Source: Caldanaerobacter subterraneus (GTDB taxonomy: Bacteria; Bacillota; Thermoanaerobacteria; Thermoanaerobacterales; Thermoanaerobacteraceae). From it: 64,000 nt of DNA. The stretch covers positions 62,001 through 126,000 of the forward strand of contig NZ_SLWU01000004.1 in the NCBI RefSeq assembly GCF_004345675.1. Direction: 5' to 3'. This document shows positions 54,266-62,865 of the stretch, piece by piece (position 1 is the stretch's first letter; each line of letters starts with the position of its first letter). The notes under the pieces are model-generated. The model made no database searches and was not told where the DNA came from. It saw only the letters and a list, made by a program, of their open reading frames with translations. Made by a program: the position numbers and the translations under genes.

Positions 54266-55255
54266 TCACATATTTTTAATTACAAGTTCAGCAATCTGCA
54301 CGGCATTTGTTGCCGCACCTTTTCTTATGTTATCCGCCACAATCCACATGTTCACACCGCTGTAGACTGTCTCATCCCTTCTTATTCTCCCCACAAATAC
54401 CTCGTCTTTCCCTGTAGCAAAGGTGGCAAGAGGGTATAGGTTATGTTCAGGGTCGTCCATCACTACAACTCCGGGGGCATTTTTTAGAATTTCTATTAAC
54501 TCTTTCATCTCATAGGGCCGAGCAAATTCTACATTTACAGATTCGCTGTGAGAATTTACTACAGGAACTCTTACTGTGGTTGGAGAGACTTTTATAGAGT
54601 CATCTTTCATTATTTTCTTCGTCTCGTTTATCATTTTGAGTTCCTCTTTTGTATATCCGCTCGGGGTGAAGGAGTCAATGTGGGGAATGCAGTTATTCGC
54701 TATTGGATGAGGGAATACCTGGGGTGGTTCTCCTTTCTGCGTTCTTTCGAGGTCATCTATGCCTTTTTTGCCTGCCCCTGACACTGCCTGATAAGTAGAT
54801 ACGACAATGCGCTTTATCCTGTACTTGTCATGAAGGGGCTTTAAAGGCACTACCACCTGTATGGTGGAACAATTGGGGTTTGCTATTATTCCTTTATGCC
54901 ATGATATGTCTTCTGGGTTTACTTCTGGAACTATCAAAGGCACGTTTTCATCCATGCGCCATGCGCTGGAATTATCTATTACTACTATTCCACGGGATGC
55001 GGCTATTGGGGCAAATTGTTTGCTCACAGTAGCTCCTGCTGAGAATAAAGCTATTTGTATGTCCCTGTTGAAGCTTTCCTCTGTAAGTTCTTCTACGATG
55101 TACTCTTTGTTTTTAAAATAGAGTTTTTCACCGGCAGATTTGGATGATGCGAATAAGTACAGCTTATTGACAGGAAAATTTCTTTCTTCCATTACTTTTA
55201 GAAAAGTTCTTCCTACCATACCGGTAGCTCCGACAATTGCCACATTAACTCCCAT
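54266..55255 (-). CDS. asd: aspartate-semialdehyde dehydrogenase
   Basis: A 329-residue enzyme that reduces aspartyl phosphate. The NADP site is VAIVGATGMVGRTFLKVM at the N-terminus, the nucleophile Cys is in IIANPNCSTIQVVVPLKP near residue 129, and a catalytic His region is near 235 (VPVVNSHSESVNV). AGAGGAGG precedes the ATG. It leads a four-gene DAP operon. No lysine riboswitch was found upstream. Confidence 0.96.
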   Translation of the reverse strand: MGVNVAIVGATGMVGRTFLKVMEERNFPVNKLYLFASSKSAGEKLYFKNKEYIVEELTEESFNRDIQIALFSAGATVSKQFAPIAASRGIVVIDNSSAWRMDENVPLIVPEVNPEDISWHKGIIANPNCSTIQVVVPLKPLHDKYRIKRIVVSTYQAVSGAGKKGIDDLERTQKGEPPQVFPHPIANNCIPHIDSFTPSGYTKEELKMINETKKIMKDDSIKVSPTTVRVPVVNSHSESVNVEFARPYEMKELIEILKNAPGVVVMDDPEHNLYPLATFATGKDEVFVGRIRRDETVYSGVNMWIVADNIRKGAATNAVQIAELVIKNM

Positions 55256-55323
55256 TATTCTAATCCTCCTCTAATTCGGGCTTTTTTAATTTTATGCTGT
55301 ATTAAAGTGATTTGCTTATTTAA

Positions 55324-55352
55324 AATATATCATTACTATTATATGAAGTCAA
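55324..55352 (-). promoter_or_regulatory. promoter of the asd-dapABH operon
   Basis: On the minus strand: TTGACT (55347-55352), 17-base spacer, TATATT (55324-55329). The leader to the asd ATG is only about 60 bases. Confidence 0.75.
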
Positions 55353-55373
55353 TAAAATAAGGATTACATGAGA

Positions 55374-55414
55374 TAAAAAAGCCTAAAAAGTGTACAGATT
55401 TTACTTTTTAGGCT
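55374..55414 (-). terminator. terminator of the lipoprotein gene
   Basis: Perfect 12-bp stem AGCCTAAAAAGT/ACTTTTTAGGCT (55380-55391 with 55403-55414), followed on the minus strand by a T run. The last codons of the lipoprotein lie in the stem. Confidence 0.9.
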
Positions 55415-56186
55415 CTAAAACTTTTTCTAAAGATTTTAGGTTTTTAAGGAAAACTTCTGCTTTCACTTTTGTCAGCACTTTATTTTGGGATTTTACTGCC
55501 TTTTGAAGCTCTGATATGCTTGCATTAAATTTGTCAGCAGAAGTTTTGGCTTCTTTGGGCAATTTTGTTTTTAGAGTCTGCCATGTAGAACTTATGTCTA
55601 TTAAATCTTTGGAAATTTCATCCCATTTCTGTATTTCGCTTTTGAAGTCAATATCTTGCCCATAAAATTTAAGCTTTTTTATATCTAAAGAAGGGTCGGT
55701 GGAAAAGAGCCCTTCTAACTCAGGAATGTATTTGTATATTCCGTTAGCGTAGATTAACACGTCTATTTTTGATTTTTTATTGGCCACTAAAGTAAGGTCG
55801 TTGATAGCGGCGCTCATACTGTTTATCAAGTTTAACTTGGCGCCTTTCTTTGTGACTATAGGGTTTAAAGAGTTCCAGTTGCTGTGAATGTCTTTTACAG
55901 TTTTTTCTATCTCCTTCCAGCTTTTTTCGTTTGTTGAGGTTTCTTTTTTCTTATCTTTGTCAGAATCTTTTTTAGAAGAAGTTGAAGAGGGTTTTTCTTT
56001 TATTTTTTTTGCCTCACTGATTATTTTTTCTATGTCCTTTTCTATTTTTGTAAGTTCTTTTGGTATTTCGGTTTTTTGTGAAGTTTGGGGCTTTTTTTGC
56101 GCTTTATCCTGTTTTTTACATCCTGTCATGTTAAATATCAAGGCAATTATGAGGAGGGCGCTTAAGAGCTTTATAAATTTTCTCAT
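55401..56186 (-). CDS. lipoprotein of unknown function
   Basis: A 261-residue exported lipoprotein with signal helix and lipobox MTGC near residue 23. A Lys/Glu/Ser-rich linker (PSSTSSKKDSDKDKKKETST) follows, then a mostly helical C-terminal domain with SWKEIEKTVKDIHSNWNSLN and KWDEISKDLIDISSTWQTLK. These two segments look like repeats of one helical unit with a conserved Trp. No enzyme motif is seen. It lies just downstream of the ABC exporter genes on the same strand and could be co-transcribed. Confidence 0.75.
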   Translation of the reverse strand: MRKFIKLLSALLIIALIFNMTGCKKQDKAQKKPQTSQKTEIPKELTKIEKDIEKIISEAKKIKEKPSSTSSKKDSDKDKKKETSTNEKSWKEIEKTVKDIHSNWNSLNPIVTKKGAKLNLINSMSAAINDLTLVANKKSKIDVLIYANGIYKYIPELEGLFSTDPSLDIKKLKFYGQDIDFKSEIQKWDEISKDLIDISSTWQTLKTKLPKEAKTSADKFNASISELQKAVKSQNKVLTKVKAEVFLKNLKSLEKVLEPKK

Positions 56187-56231
56187 ATTACCACCTCAGG
56201 AATAGTATGCCCCTCCTCACTTGGCAGTATG

Positions 56232-58037
56232 CTAGCTGATTTTACTTTCTGACAGCTGATCTTTATACTGCAGCATATAGAGGTTGTAGTAAAGGCCTTT
56301 TTTCTGAAGAAGTTCCTGATGAGTTCCTATTTCTCTTATGCGGCCTTTGTGAAGGACTATTATTTTGTCAGCGTGCTGTATTGTGGAAAGCCTATGGGCA
56401 ATGACAAGCGTAGTGCGCCCTTTTGTCAATTTTTCAAGAGCGTCCTGTATCAGCCTTTCTGTTTCTGTGTCTATGTTTGCTGTAGCTTCATCTAAAACTA
56501 ATATCTTGGGGTTAAATGCTAAAGCTCTAGCGAAAGCTAAAAGCTGCCTCTGACCTGCTGAAAGGGTTGACCCTCTTTCTGTGACCTTTGAGTTATATCC
56601 TTCTGGGAGTTTTTTTATGAACTGATGGGCATTTACGTACTTCGCTACTCTGTATATGTCGTTGTCAGTTATGTTTTTGTTATTTAGCCTTATGTTTGAC
56701 TTTATGTCTCCTGTAAACAGGAATACATCCTGAAGGACTATGCCGATGTGTTTTCTCAAGTCTTGCTGCCTTACTTTTCTTATGTCAATTCCGTCAATTA
56801 ATATTTCTCCTTTTTGAATGTCGTAAAATCTGCACAAAAGGTTTATTATAGAAGTTTTGCCTGCACCTGTAGCTCCAACAAAAGCCACTGTTTCTCCAGG
56901 ATTTACTTCAAAAGATACATCTTTTAACACCCACTCTTTGCCATTGTAAGAAAACCACACGTTTTTAAATTCAATTTTCCCTTTAACTTCCTCAAGAGGA
57001 ATGGGGTTTTCAGGGTCTTTAACTTCCTCTTTAGTATCTAAGAGGATAAATATTCTCTCTGCAGAGGCCATTGCTGACTGAAGTATGTCGTACTTTTCAG
57101 ATATGTCAAATATGGGTTGAAAAAGCTGTTGAAGGTAATTTACAAAAGCGTACAGTACGCCAAATTCTATTTTTCCAGCGATTATATCTCTGCCTCCATA
57201 CCATATCAAAAGTGCTAAAGTAAGAGAGTAAATGACGTCCATAGAAGGGCGGAATATAGCAAATATTGTAAGCTGTCTCATGTTGGCGTCGTAGTACTCT
57301 TTGTTGATTTTTTTAAACTCTTCCATTTTTTTGTTTTCAGTCACAAAAAGCTGAACTATTTTCATGCCGCTTATGTGTTCTGAAAGGAAGGCATTTATCC
57401 GGGCAAGTCTCACTCTCACAAGGCGATATGCCTGAGAGGCAAGCTTTCTGTAAATGTACATTCCTGTCAGTATCAAAGGAGTGGTAGATAGAGCGATAAA
57501 TGCAAGCTTTAAGTTGTAACTCACCATGGCTATGACGATTCCCGCGATTATGAACACATCATTAAATAGGTTTGTTATGACACTTGTGTACATTTCATTT
57601 AAAGTGTCTGTATCATTTGTTACGCGAGTTACTAACCTACCAACAGGGTTTCTATCAAAAAATGATAGGGAAAGTTTTTGCAGGTGTTCAAAAATTTGCT
57701 GCCTTAAGTTAAATATTATTTTTTGACCTGTGTATTGGATGAGGTACACCTGCCCATAATTTATCAAAAATGCTACTGTTATTATTACTATGTACAGACT
57801 TCCAATTCTTATTACACCTTGTATCGCCTGTTCTTTGGAGATGTGGGGATTGTTTATGTAATTATCTATTGCTTGCTGTACAAGGTAAGGCCTTAAGAGG
57901 TTTGAGACGGTTACAAGTAAAATTGCTATGACTCCTATTAGTATATAAAACCAATAAGGCTTTGCATAGGTAAGAAGACGTTTCATTATTTTCCAGTCAA
58001 AAGGCTTTGCCATGATTTCTTCTTGCTGGTATTCCAT
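56232..58037 (-). CDS. ABC exporter half-transporter with canonical ATP site
   Basis: A 601-residue exporter with six membrane helices (residues 15-310) and a C-terminal ATPase domain. Walker A is GATGAGKTSI, the signature is LSAGQ, Walker B is ILVLDEATANID with catalytic Glu, and the switch His is in IAHRLS. The ATG at 58037 has GAGGTG six bases upstream. The partner gene ends 10 bases upstream. With that partner it should form a heterodimer of the BmrC-BmrD/TM287-288 kind exporting drugs, lipids or peptides. Confidence 0.93.
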   Translation of the reverse strand: MEYQQEEIMAKPFDWKIMKRLLTYAKPYWFYILIGVIAILLVTVSNLLRPYLVQQAIDNYINNPHISKEQAIQGVIRIGSLYIVIITVAFLINYGQVYLIQYTGQKIIFNLRQQIFEHLQKLSLSFFDRNPVGRLVTRVTNDTDTLNEMYTSVITNLFNDVFIIAGIVIAMVSYNLKLAFIALSTTPLILTGMYIYRKLASQAYRLVRVRLARINAFLSEHISGMKIVQLFVTENKKMEEFKKINKEYYDANMRQLTIFAIFRPSMDVIYSLTLALLIWYGGRDIIAGKIEFGVLYAFVNYLQQLFQPIFDISEKYDILQSAMASAERIFILLDTKEEVKDPENPIPLEEVKGKIEFKNVWFSYNGKEWVLKDVSFEVNPGETVAFVGATGAGKTSIINLLCRFYDIQKGEILIDGIDIRKVRQQDLRKHIGIVLQDVFLFTGDIKSNIRLNNKNITDNDIYRVAKYVNAHQFIKKLPEGYNSKVTERGSTLSAGQRQLLAFARALAFNPKILVLDEATANIDTETERLIQDALEKLTKGRTTLVIAHRLSTIQHADKIIVLHKGRIREIGTHQELLQKKGLYYNLYMLQYKDQLSESKIS

Positions 58038-58047
58038 TTTTATCACC

Positions 58048-59796
58048 TCAGCCTTCTTTTTGTATAGCTTCTTCTAATTGCTGTTTTTCATATATACTGT
58101 AATACAAACCTTTTAAATTTAGCAGTTCTTCATGGGTACCTCTTTCTACTATTTCGCCCTCGTCAAGAACTATAATTTCGTCTGCATTTTTGATGGTAGA
58201 AATTCTGTGGGAGACTATTATGGTAGTTCTGTCCTTCATAAATTCTTTTAAATTATTAAGTATCCTTTCTTCGGTGTTGGTATCTACTGCGGAGAGGCTG
58301 TCATCAAGTATTAAAATCTTTGGATCTTTTATTAAAGCTCTGGCGATGGCTATTCTTTGCTTTTGACCTCCTGATAGGGTTACACCTCTTTCACCGACAA
58401 CAGTGTCGTACTGCTGAGGAAATTCTACTATGTCTTTATGCACATCCGCCATTTCAGCGAATTTCTGTATCTTTTCCAGAGGTTCTTCTTTTGTAAAGGC
58501 TATGTTGTTAGCGATCGTGTCAGAAAAGATGAAGTTATCCTGAGGCACAAAGCCGATATTTTCTCTTAAAACTTTTAAGGGTATTTCGTTTATATCATGT
58601 CCATCTATGAAGATTTTGTCACAAGGTACGGTGTAGAGTCGCGCTATTAAGTTTACTAAAGTGCTTTTTCCACTTCCTGTTTTTCCAATTATAGCAAGAG
58701 TTTTGCCTCTGGGGATTTTTAAGTTTATGTTTTTCAATACAGGAGGTAGGTCTTTTTTGTATGAAAAGGTCAGATTTTTTATCTCTATATCTCCTTTTAT
58801 TGTAGTAATATTTGGATCAGCAAACTTGTCAGTTATCTCTGGCACTTCATTTAATATCACATTGATTCGCTCCATGGAAGCAGCCCCTCTTTGAAATATA
58901 TTTATGACCCAGCCAAAAGCCATCATGGGCCATATGAGCATGCCGAGGTAAGCAGTGAAAGCGACAAATTCGCCAAGACTTATCACACCTCTTATTACCT
59001 GAGTTCCACCGTATAAAAGAGCTATTGTAAAGCTTAAAGCTGCTAAAAACTGCACTGTCGGGTCAAATAGACCCCATATTTTAATCATGTTCATATTGGC
59101 AAGAAAATTTCTAAAATTTTCCTGACGGAAATTTTCTATTTCTTCTTTTTCTTGGACAAAAGCTTTTATGACTCTTATCCCAGAGATGCTTTCTTGAACT
59201 TTATCAGTTAACGATGCAAAAGCCTCCTGAACTTTTGTAAACCTTGCATGGATTATTTTTCCGAATCTATTGACTACCAGAGCTAAAACTGGCAGAGGCA
59301 AAAGGGCAAATAGGGTCAGCTTAAAATTAATAGTAAAAATCATTATGAGGATGATTGTGATGCTTAAAAATGAAGCATCAATTGACATTATTATCCCTGG
59401 CCCTGCGGCCATTCTTATGGCGTTTATGTCATTTGTGGCATGAGCCATTAAGTCTCCAGTCTTGTGTTCATGATAGTACTGAGGAGATAAGGTTAAAAGC
59501 TTGGAAAACAGCTCTTCTCTTAAGTCTTTTTCCAAAAGCCTTGACATTCCCATTATTTTAATGCGCCAAATAAAGCGAAAAGCAAAAACTAGTAAAGATA
59601 TACCTATTATCCACAAAGAGTAATTTAGTAATATTTTTGGAGTTAAATCTTTACTTTTAAATAAATCGGTTACACTGCCAAGTAGATGAGGAATTATCAT
59701 CTGAAGCAAGTCTACTCCTAATAAGAAAATGATTCCAATTATGTAATCCCATTTATGCCTCTTTATAAAAGGAATGACTGTTGTGAAACTCTTCAT
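58048..59796 (-). CDS. ABC exporter half-transporter with degenerate Walker B
   Basis: A 582-residue exporter with six membrane helices then an ATPase domain: Walker A GKTGSGKST, signature LSGGQKQR, and Walker B ILILDDSLSAVD in which the catalytic Glu is replaced by Asp. The switch His is in VSHRIS. In heterodimeric exporters this substitution marks the non-hydrolysing site, and it complements the canonical partner encoded next. The gene follows a promoterless-looking region shared with glnA on the other strand. Confidence 0.93.
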   Translation of the reverse strand: MKSFTTVIPFIKRHKWDYIIGIIFLLGVDLLQMIIPHLLGSVTDLFKSKDLTPKILLNYSLWIIGISLLVFAFRFIWRIKIMGMSRLLEKDLREELFSKLLTLSPQYYHEHKTGDLMAHATNDINAIRMAAGPGIIMSIDASFLSITIILIMIFTINFKLTLFALLPLPVLALVVNRFGKIIHARFTKVQEAFASLTDKVQESISGIRVIKAFVQEKEEIENFRQENFRNFLANMNMIKIWGLFDPTVQFLAALSFTIALLYGGTQVIRGVISLGEFVAFTAYLGMLIWPMMAFGWVINIFQRGAASMERINVILNEVPEITDKFADPNITTIKGDIEIKNLTFSYKKDLPPVLKNINLKIPRGKTLAIIGKTGSGKSTLVNLIARLYTVPCDKIFIDGHDINEIPLKVLRENIGFVPQDNFIFSDTIANNIAFTKEEPLEKIQKFAEMADVHKDIVEFPQQYDTVVGERGVTLSGGQKQRIAIARALIKDPKILILDDSLSAVDTNTEERILNNLKEFMKDRTTIIVSHRISTIKNADEIIVLDEGEIVERGTHEELLNLKGLYYSIYEKQQLEEAIQKEG

Positions 59797-59891
59797 AATA
59801 TCTCCCCCTTGAACTGTCTCTCATCTTTCTAAGAGGCATAATATTATTATAACGTAAACCTTTAAAATTTCAAAAATTTATTAAAACTATA

Positions 59892-59919
59892 TTGCAATAT
59901 GAAAAAAATGTGATATAAT
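59892..59919 (+). promoter_or_regulatory. extended -10 promoter of glnA
   Basis: TTGCAA (59892-59897), 16-base spacer, TATAAT (59914-59919) preceded by TGA, an extended -10. The leader to the ATG is about 100 bases. Confidence 0.75.
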
Positions 59920-59967
59920 AATTATTGGTTAAAATTGAATAAAATTTTGTGGGGTGGAAAGGGCAGT

Positions 59968-60015
59968 TTAAGGGGTGGGGAGCCTTTGGCAACTTCACCC
60001 TTAATTCTATTTTTT
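59968..60015 (+). terminator. terminator-like attenuator in the glnA leader
   Basis: TTAAGGG-G-TG (59968-59977) pairs with CACCCTTAA (59996-60004). An inner GCC/GGC stem caps it and TTCTATTTTTT follows. It ends right before the ribosome site GAGGAGG (60016-60022). An earlier AAAGGG (59958-59963) could pair with the same CCCTT and act as antiterminator. Confidence 0.6.
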
Positions 60016-60028
60016 GAGGAGGAAGACT

Positions 60029-61363
60029 ATGGGGAAAAAATACAGCAAAGAGGATGTATTGAAGCTGGCAAAAGAACATAAAGTAGAGTATGTGCACCTT
60101 CAGTTTACCGACATTTTTGGAATTATGAAAAACGTGTCTATTCCTGTAGAAGAGCTGGAGAAAGCTTTAAACAACGAAATTATGTTTGATGGGTCTTCAA
60201 TAGACGGTTTTGTGAGAATTGAAGAATCGGATATGTATTTAAGACCTGACCCTGACACTTTTGTCATTTTTCCATGGAAAAAAGAATCTGGAGTTGAGGC
60301 AAGGCTTATATGCGACATTTACAATTACGACGGAACTCCCTTTGAGGGAGACCCAAGATACGTTTTGAAGAGAAATTTGGAAGAGGCTAAAAAATTGGGG
60401 TATGAATTTAAAGTAGGGCCAGAATGTGAATTTTATTTGTTTTTGAAGGATGAAAAAGGAAATCTTACCACTATTACACAAGATGAAGCGGGCTATTTTG
60501 ACATGGCTCCGGTGGATTTGGGAGAGAATGCTAGAAAAGAGATGGTGGCAGCTTTAAAACAACTGGGCTTTGAGATAGAAGCATCTCACCACGAGGTTGG
60601 ACCTGGGCAGCATGAGATAGATTTTAAGTATGACGATGCACTAACTACTGCCGACAATGTGATGACATTCAAGATGGTAGTCAGGATAATTGCTCAAAAG
60701 CATGGATTGCACGCCACATTTATGCCAAAGCCTGTCTTTGGTATTGCCGGTTCAGGGATGCACATGAACATGTCGCTTACAAAAGATGGTAAAAATGTAT
60801 TTTACGACCCCAATGACCCGTTGGAGCTCAGCAAGGAGTGCTATAATTTCATAGGTGGATTGATGAAACATGCTAAAGGGATGACAGCTGTTACAAATCC
60901 AACAGTCAATTCATATAAGAGGCTGGTTTCAGGGTATGAGGCTCCTGTCAATATAGCTTGGTCTTTAAGGAATAGAAGCCCTCTTATAAGGATACCTGCA
61001 AAGAGAGGAGAAGCCACTAGAATAGAGTTAAGAAGCCCAGACCCCAGTAGCAATCCATACCTTGCGTTGGCTGTTGCGCTTGCAGCAGGGCTTGATGGAA
61101 TAAAAAATGGTATCATGCCGCCTCCACCTGTAAACGGCAATGTGTATCACATGAATGAGGAGGAGCTTAAAAATTTTGGAATAGAGAAACTACCCGGCTC
61201 ACTTGAAGAAGCTTTAAATGAACTTGAAAAAGATGAGGTTATAAAGAAGGCTTTGGGCAATCACGTGTACACAAAATTTATGGAAGCTAAGAGAGCGGAA
61301 TGGGATGAATACAAAATATATGTCACTCAATGGGAATTGATGAAATACCTTTCTACCTTTTAA
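60029..61363 (+). CDS. glnA: glutamine synthetase, type I
   Basis: A 444-residue enzyme that makes glutamine from glutamate, ammonia and ATP. The N-terminal domain has [20 protein letters not shown] and [12 protein letters not shown]. The ATP/metal site has GPECEFYLF and the conserved [11 protein letters not shown], with [10 protein letters not shown] after. The length of 444 and absence of the adenylylation loop fit the GSI-alpha form of Firmicutes. GAGGAGG precedes the ATG by six bases. No glnR gene is adjacent. Confidence 0.96.
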   Translation: MGKKYSKEDVLKLAKEHKVEYVHLQFTDIFGIMKNVSIPVEELEKALNNEIMFDGSSIDGFVRIEESDMYLRPDPDTFVIFPWKKESGVEARLICDIYNYDGTPFEGDPRYVLKRNLEEAKKLGYEFKVGPECEFYLFLKDEKGNLTTITQDEAGYFDMAPVDLGENARKEMVAALKQLGFEIEASHHEVGPGQHEIDFKYDDALTTADNVMTFKMVVRIIAQKHGLHATFMPKPVFGIAGSGMHMNMSLTKDGKNVFYDPNDPLELSKECYNFIGGLMKHAKGMTAVTNPTVNSYKRLVSGYEAPVNIAWSLRNRSPLIRIPAKRGEATRIELRSPDPSSNPYLALAVALAAGLDGIKNGIMPPPPVNGNVYHMNEEELKNFGIEKLPGSLEEALNELEKDEVIKKALGNHVYTKFMEAKRAEWDEYKIYVTQWELMKYLSTF

Positions 61364-61370
61364 AAAAATT

Positions 61371-61418
61371 AGCAGCATTTTGCGCTTGAGTTTGCGCAAA
61401 ATGCTGCTTTTCCTTTTA
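61371..61418. terminator. terminator between glnA and iadA
   Basis: Perfect 15-bp stem AGCAGCATTTTGCGC/GCGCAAAATGCTGCT with 8-base loop, then TTTTCCTTTT on the plus strand. It can serve both convergent genes. Confidence 0.9.
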
Positions 61419-62594
61419 CTCTTCGAAAAAGCCTTTCTTTACAACTTTTCCTTCTCTTATCATAAATTTGCCTCTCGCTATGACTGAATGGATATTTAAA
61501 TCTTTGTCCAGTATGACTATGTCAGCGTCAGATTTTTCGGAAATGCATCCTTTTCTGGGGTATAAGTTCAATACTTTTGCCACATTTTCTGTTATTATTT
61601 TTATCCCTTTTTCAAGAGGGACAATTCCTTCTATAATTACTTCTCTTAAATCTCTGTAGAGTGTCTCTGTGCTCCCTACCATTACTTTTACCAGTTTTTT
61701 GTTTTCGTCAAACACAGGTATGCTGCCGTTGCTATCAGAGCTCATTGTGACTTTTTCTATTGGAAGCTTGTTTTCCAGGACTTTTTTAATCGCCTCTTTT
61801 GGGGTCAAAGCTGTTTTCGAATGGGGGTCAGGTTTTATGTCAGAGGTAAGGTCTATCGTTCCTCCCATTTCTATAAATTTCAAGCCATGTTCAAATAAAT
61901 GAGATGCCCTGTTTATGTGAGTTGGAACAAACTGGGTAATAGGTATTTCGGTTTTTTCTACAATTTCAAAAATAGGAGAAAGGCCTCTTATACCGTCTCC
62001 CACGTGAAGGTGCACTATTCCGGGTTTGCCACCTAGAAGTCCTCCAACTCTGGCTTCTGCTGCTAGTTTTGTTAAATCTTCTACTGTAGGCTGTGCAGAC
62101 CTGTGATCCGAAATCGCAATTTCACCTGTACCGATGACTTTGTCAATCAAGACGAGGTCTGACCTTACACTTCCTGTGAGGGTGCGCGTAGGTATCTCGT
62201 AAGCTCCTGTGTAAATATAAGTTGTTATTCCCTCCTGTTCTAGTGCTCTTGCTTTTGCGAGAAGCGAAGCCATTCCACGCGTTATTCCGTCTGTCCCCAA
62301 AAGCCCTACCACAGTAGTTATTCCGCCTTTTGTTATATCTGATAGAGTTATTTCTGGAGTTCTGGTTGAAGGACCACCTTCTCCGCCTCCCCCTGCTATG
62401 TGAACGTGCTGGTCAATAAAGCCGGGTACAGCTGTGAGACCCTCTACTTCTTCTACTATTTCTACATCCCCAAATTCTTTAAAAGGTTTTATTTGATCGG
62501 CTATTTTTATGACTTTCTCGCAACATATTAGTATGTCTTTTTTGCCTATTGGTTCCGGGGAGTAGACGTTTAATCCTTTTAGCAAAAGAAACAT
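61416..62594 (-). CDS. iadA: isoaspartyl dipeptidase (beta-aspartyl peptidase)
   Basis: A 392-residue amidohydrolase that splits dipeptides with isoaspartyl bonds, recycling damaged peptide. Metal-binding HxH is in PGFIDQHVHIAGGGGEGG near residue 62, with later GIVHLHVGDG and TSDIKPD for further ligands. GTRTPE-like (STRTPEITLSD) and DHRSAQPT are characteristic of IadA. The ATG at 62594 has AGGAGG six bases upstream. Confidence 0.92.
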   Translation of the reverse strand: MFLLLKGLNVYSPEPIGKKDILICCEKVIKIADQIKPFKEFGDVEIVEEVEGLTAVPGFIDQHVHIAGGGGEGGPSTRTPEITLSDITKGGITTVVGLLGTDGITRGMASLLAKARALEQEGITTYIYTGAYEIPTRTLTGSVRSDLVLIDKVIGTGEIAISDHRSAQPTVEDLTKLAAEARVGGLLGGKPGIVHLHVGDGIRGLSPIFEIVEKTEIPITQFVPTHINRASHLFEHGLKFIEMGGTIDLTSDIKPDPHSKTALTPKEAIKKVLENKLPIEKVTMSSDSNGSIPVFDENKKLVKVMVGSTETLYRDLREVIIEGIVPLEKGIKIITENVAKVLNLYPRKGCISEKSDADIVILDKDLNIHSVIARGKFMIREGKVVKKGFFEE

Positions 62595-62667
62595 AACAAT
62601 CCTCCTTTCCATATTAGTTTTTCATCAGTATATCAATATTATAACAGACCGGTGGCAAAAATTAGAG

Positions 62668-62754
62668 AAGTGGCCGGGACCTCGCCGAAGCCCGAAAAGC
62701 GAGCCTTTAGTTTTGTCCTTTGTAACTTACAAGCATTAACACAAAATGCCACTT
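62668..62754. ncRNA. unassigned GC-rich structured element
   Basis: AAGTGGC (62668-62674) pairs with GCCACTT (62748-62754). Inside are CTCGC/GCGAG (62681-62685 with 62699-62703), a possible pseudoknot CGGG (62675-62678) with CCCG (62691-62694) in its loop, and a second nested arm TTTTGT/ACAAAA with CTTTGTA/TACAAG. This looks like a three-way-junction RNA, but I could not match it to a known class. It is much more GC-rich than its surroundings. It could equally be an end of a lost IS200/IS605-like element. Confidence 0.35.
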
Positions 62755-62795
62755 AAAAGATAATGACTTTGTCAACAACCTGATTATAATTCATT

Positions 62796-62824
62796 TTGAA
62801 AAAGGATAGAATTTTTGTTATGAT
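62796..62824 (+). promoter_or_regulatory. promoter of the MocR-type regulator gene
   Basis: TTGAAA (62796-62801), 17-base spacer, TATGAT (62819-62824). A palindrome follows immediately. Confidence 0.75.
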
Positions 62825-62834
62825 AAATATAGAA

Positions 62835-62852
62835 AATTGTAACGATACAATT
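62835..62852. promoter_or_regulatory. operator-like palindrome before the MocR-type gene
   Basis: Perfect arms AATTGTA/TACAATT around ACGA, at the expected transcript start and 14 bases before the ATG. Probably the regulator's own binding site. Confidence 0.6.
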
Positions 62853-62865
62853 GTGAGGGGAAAGT

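Noticed and set aside
55256-55379. Lysine riboswitch upstream of asd
   Set aside because: The leader is only about 60 bases from a clear promoter and has none of the lysine aptamer motifs.
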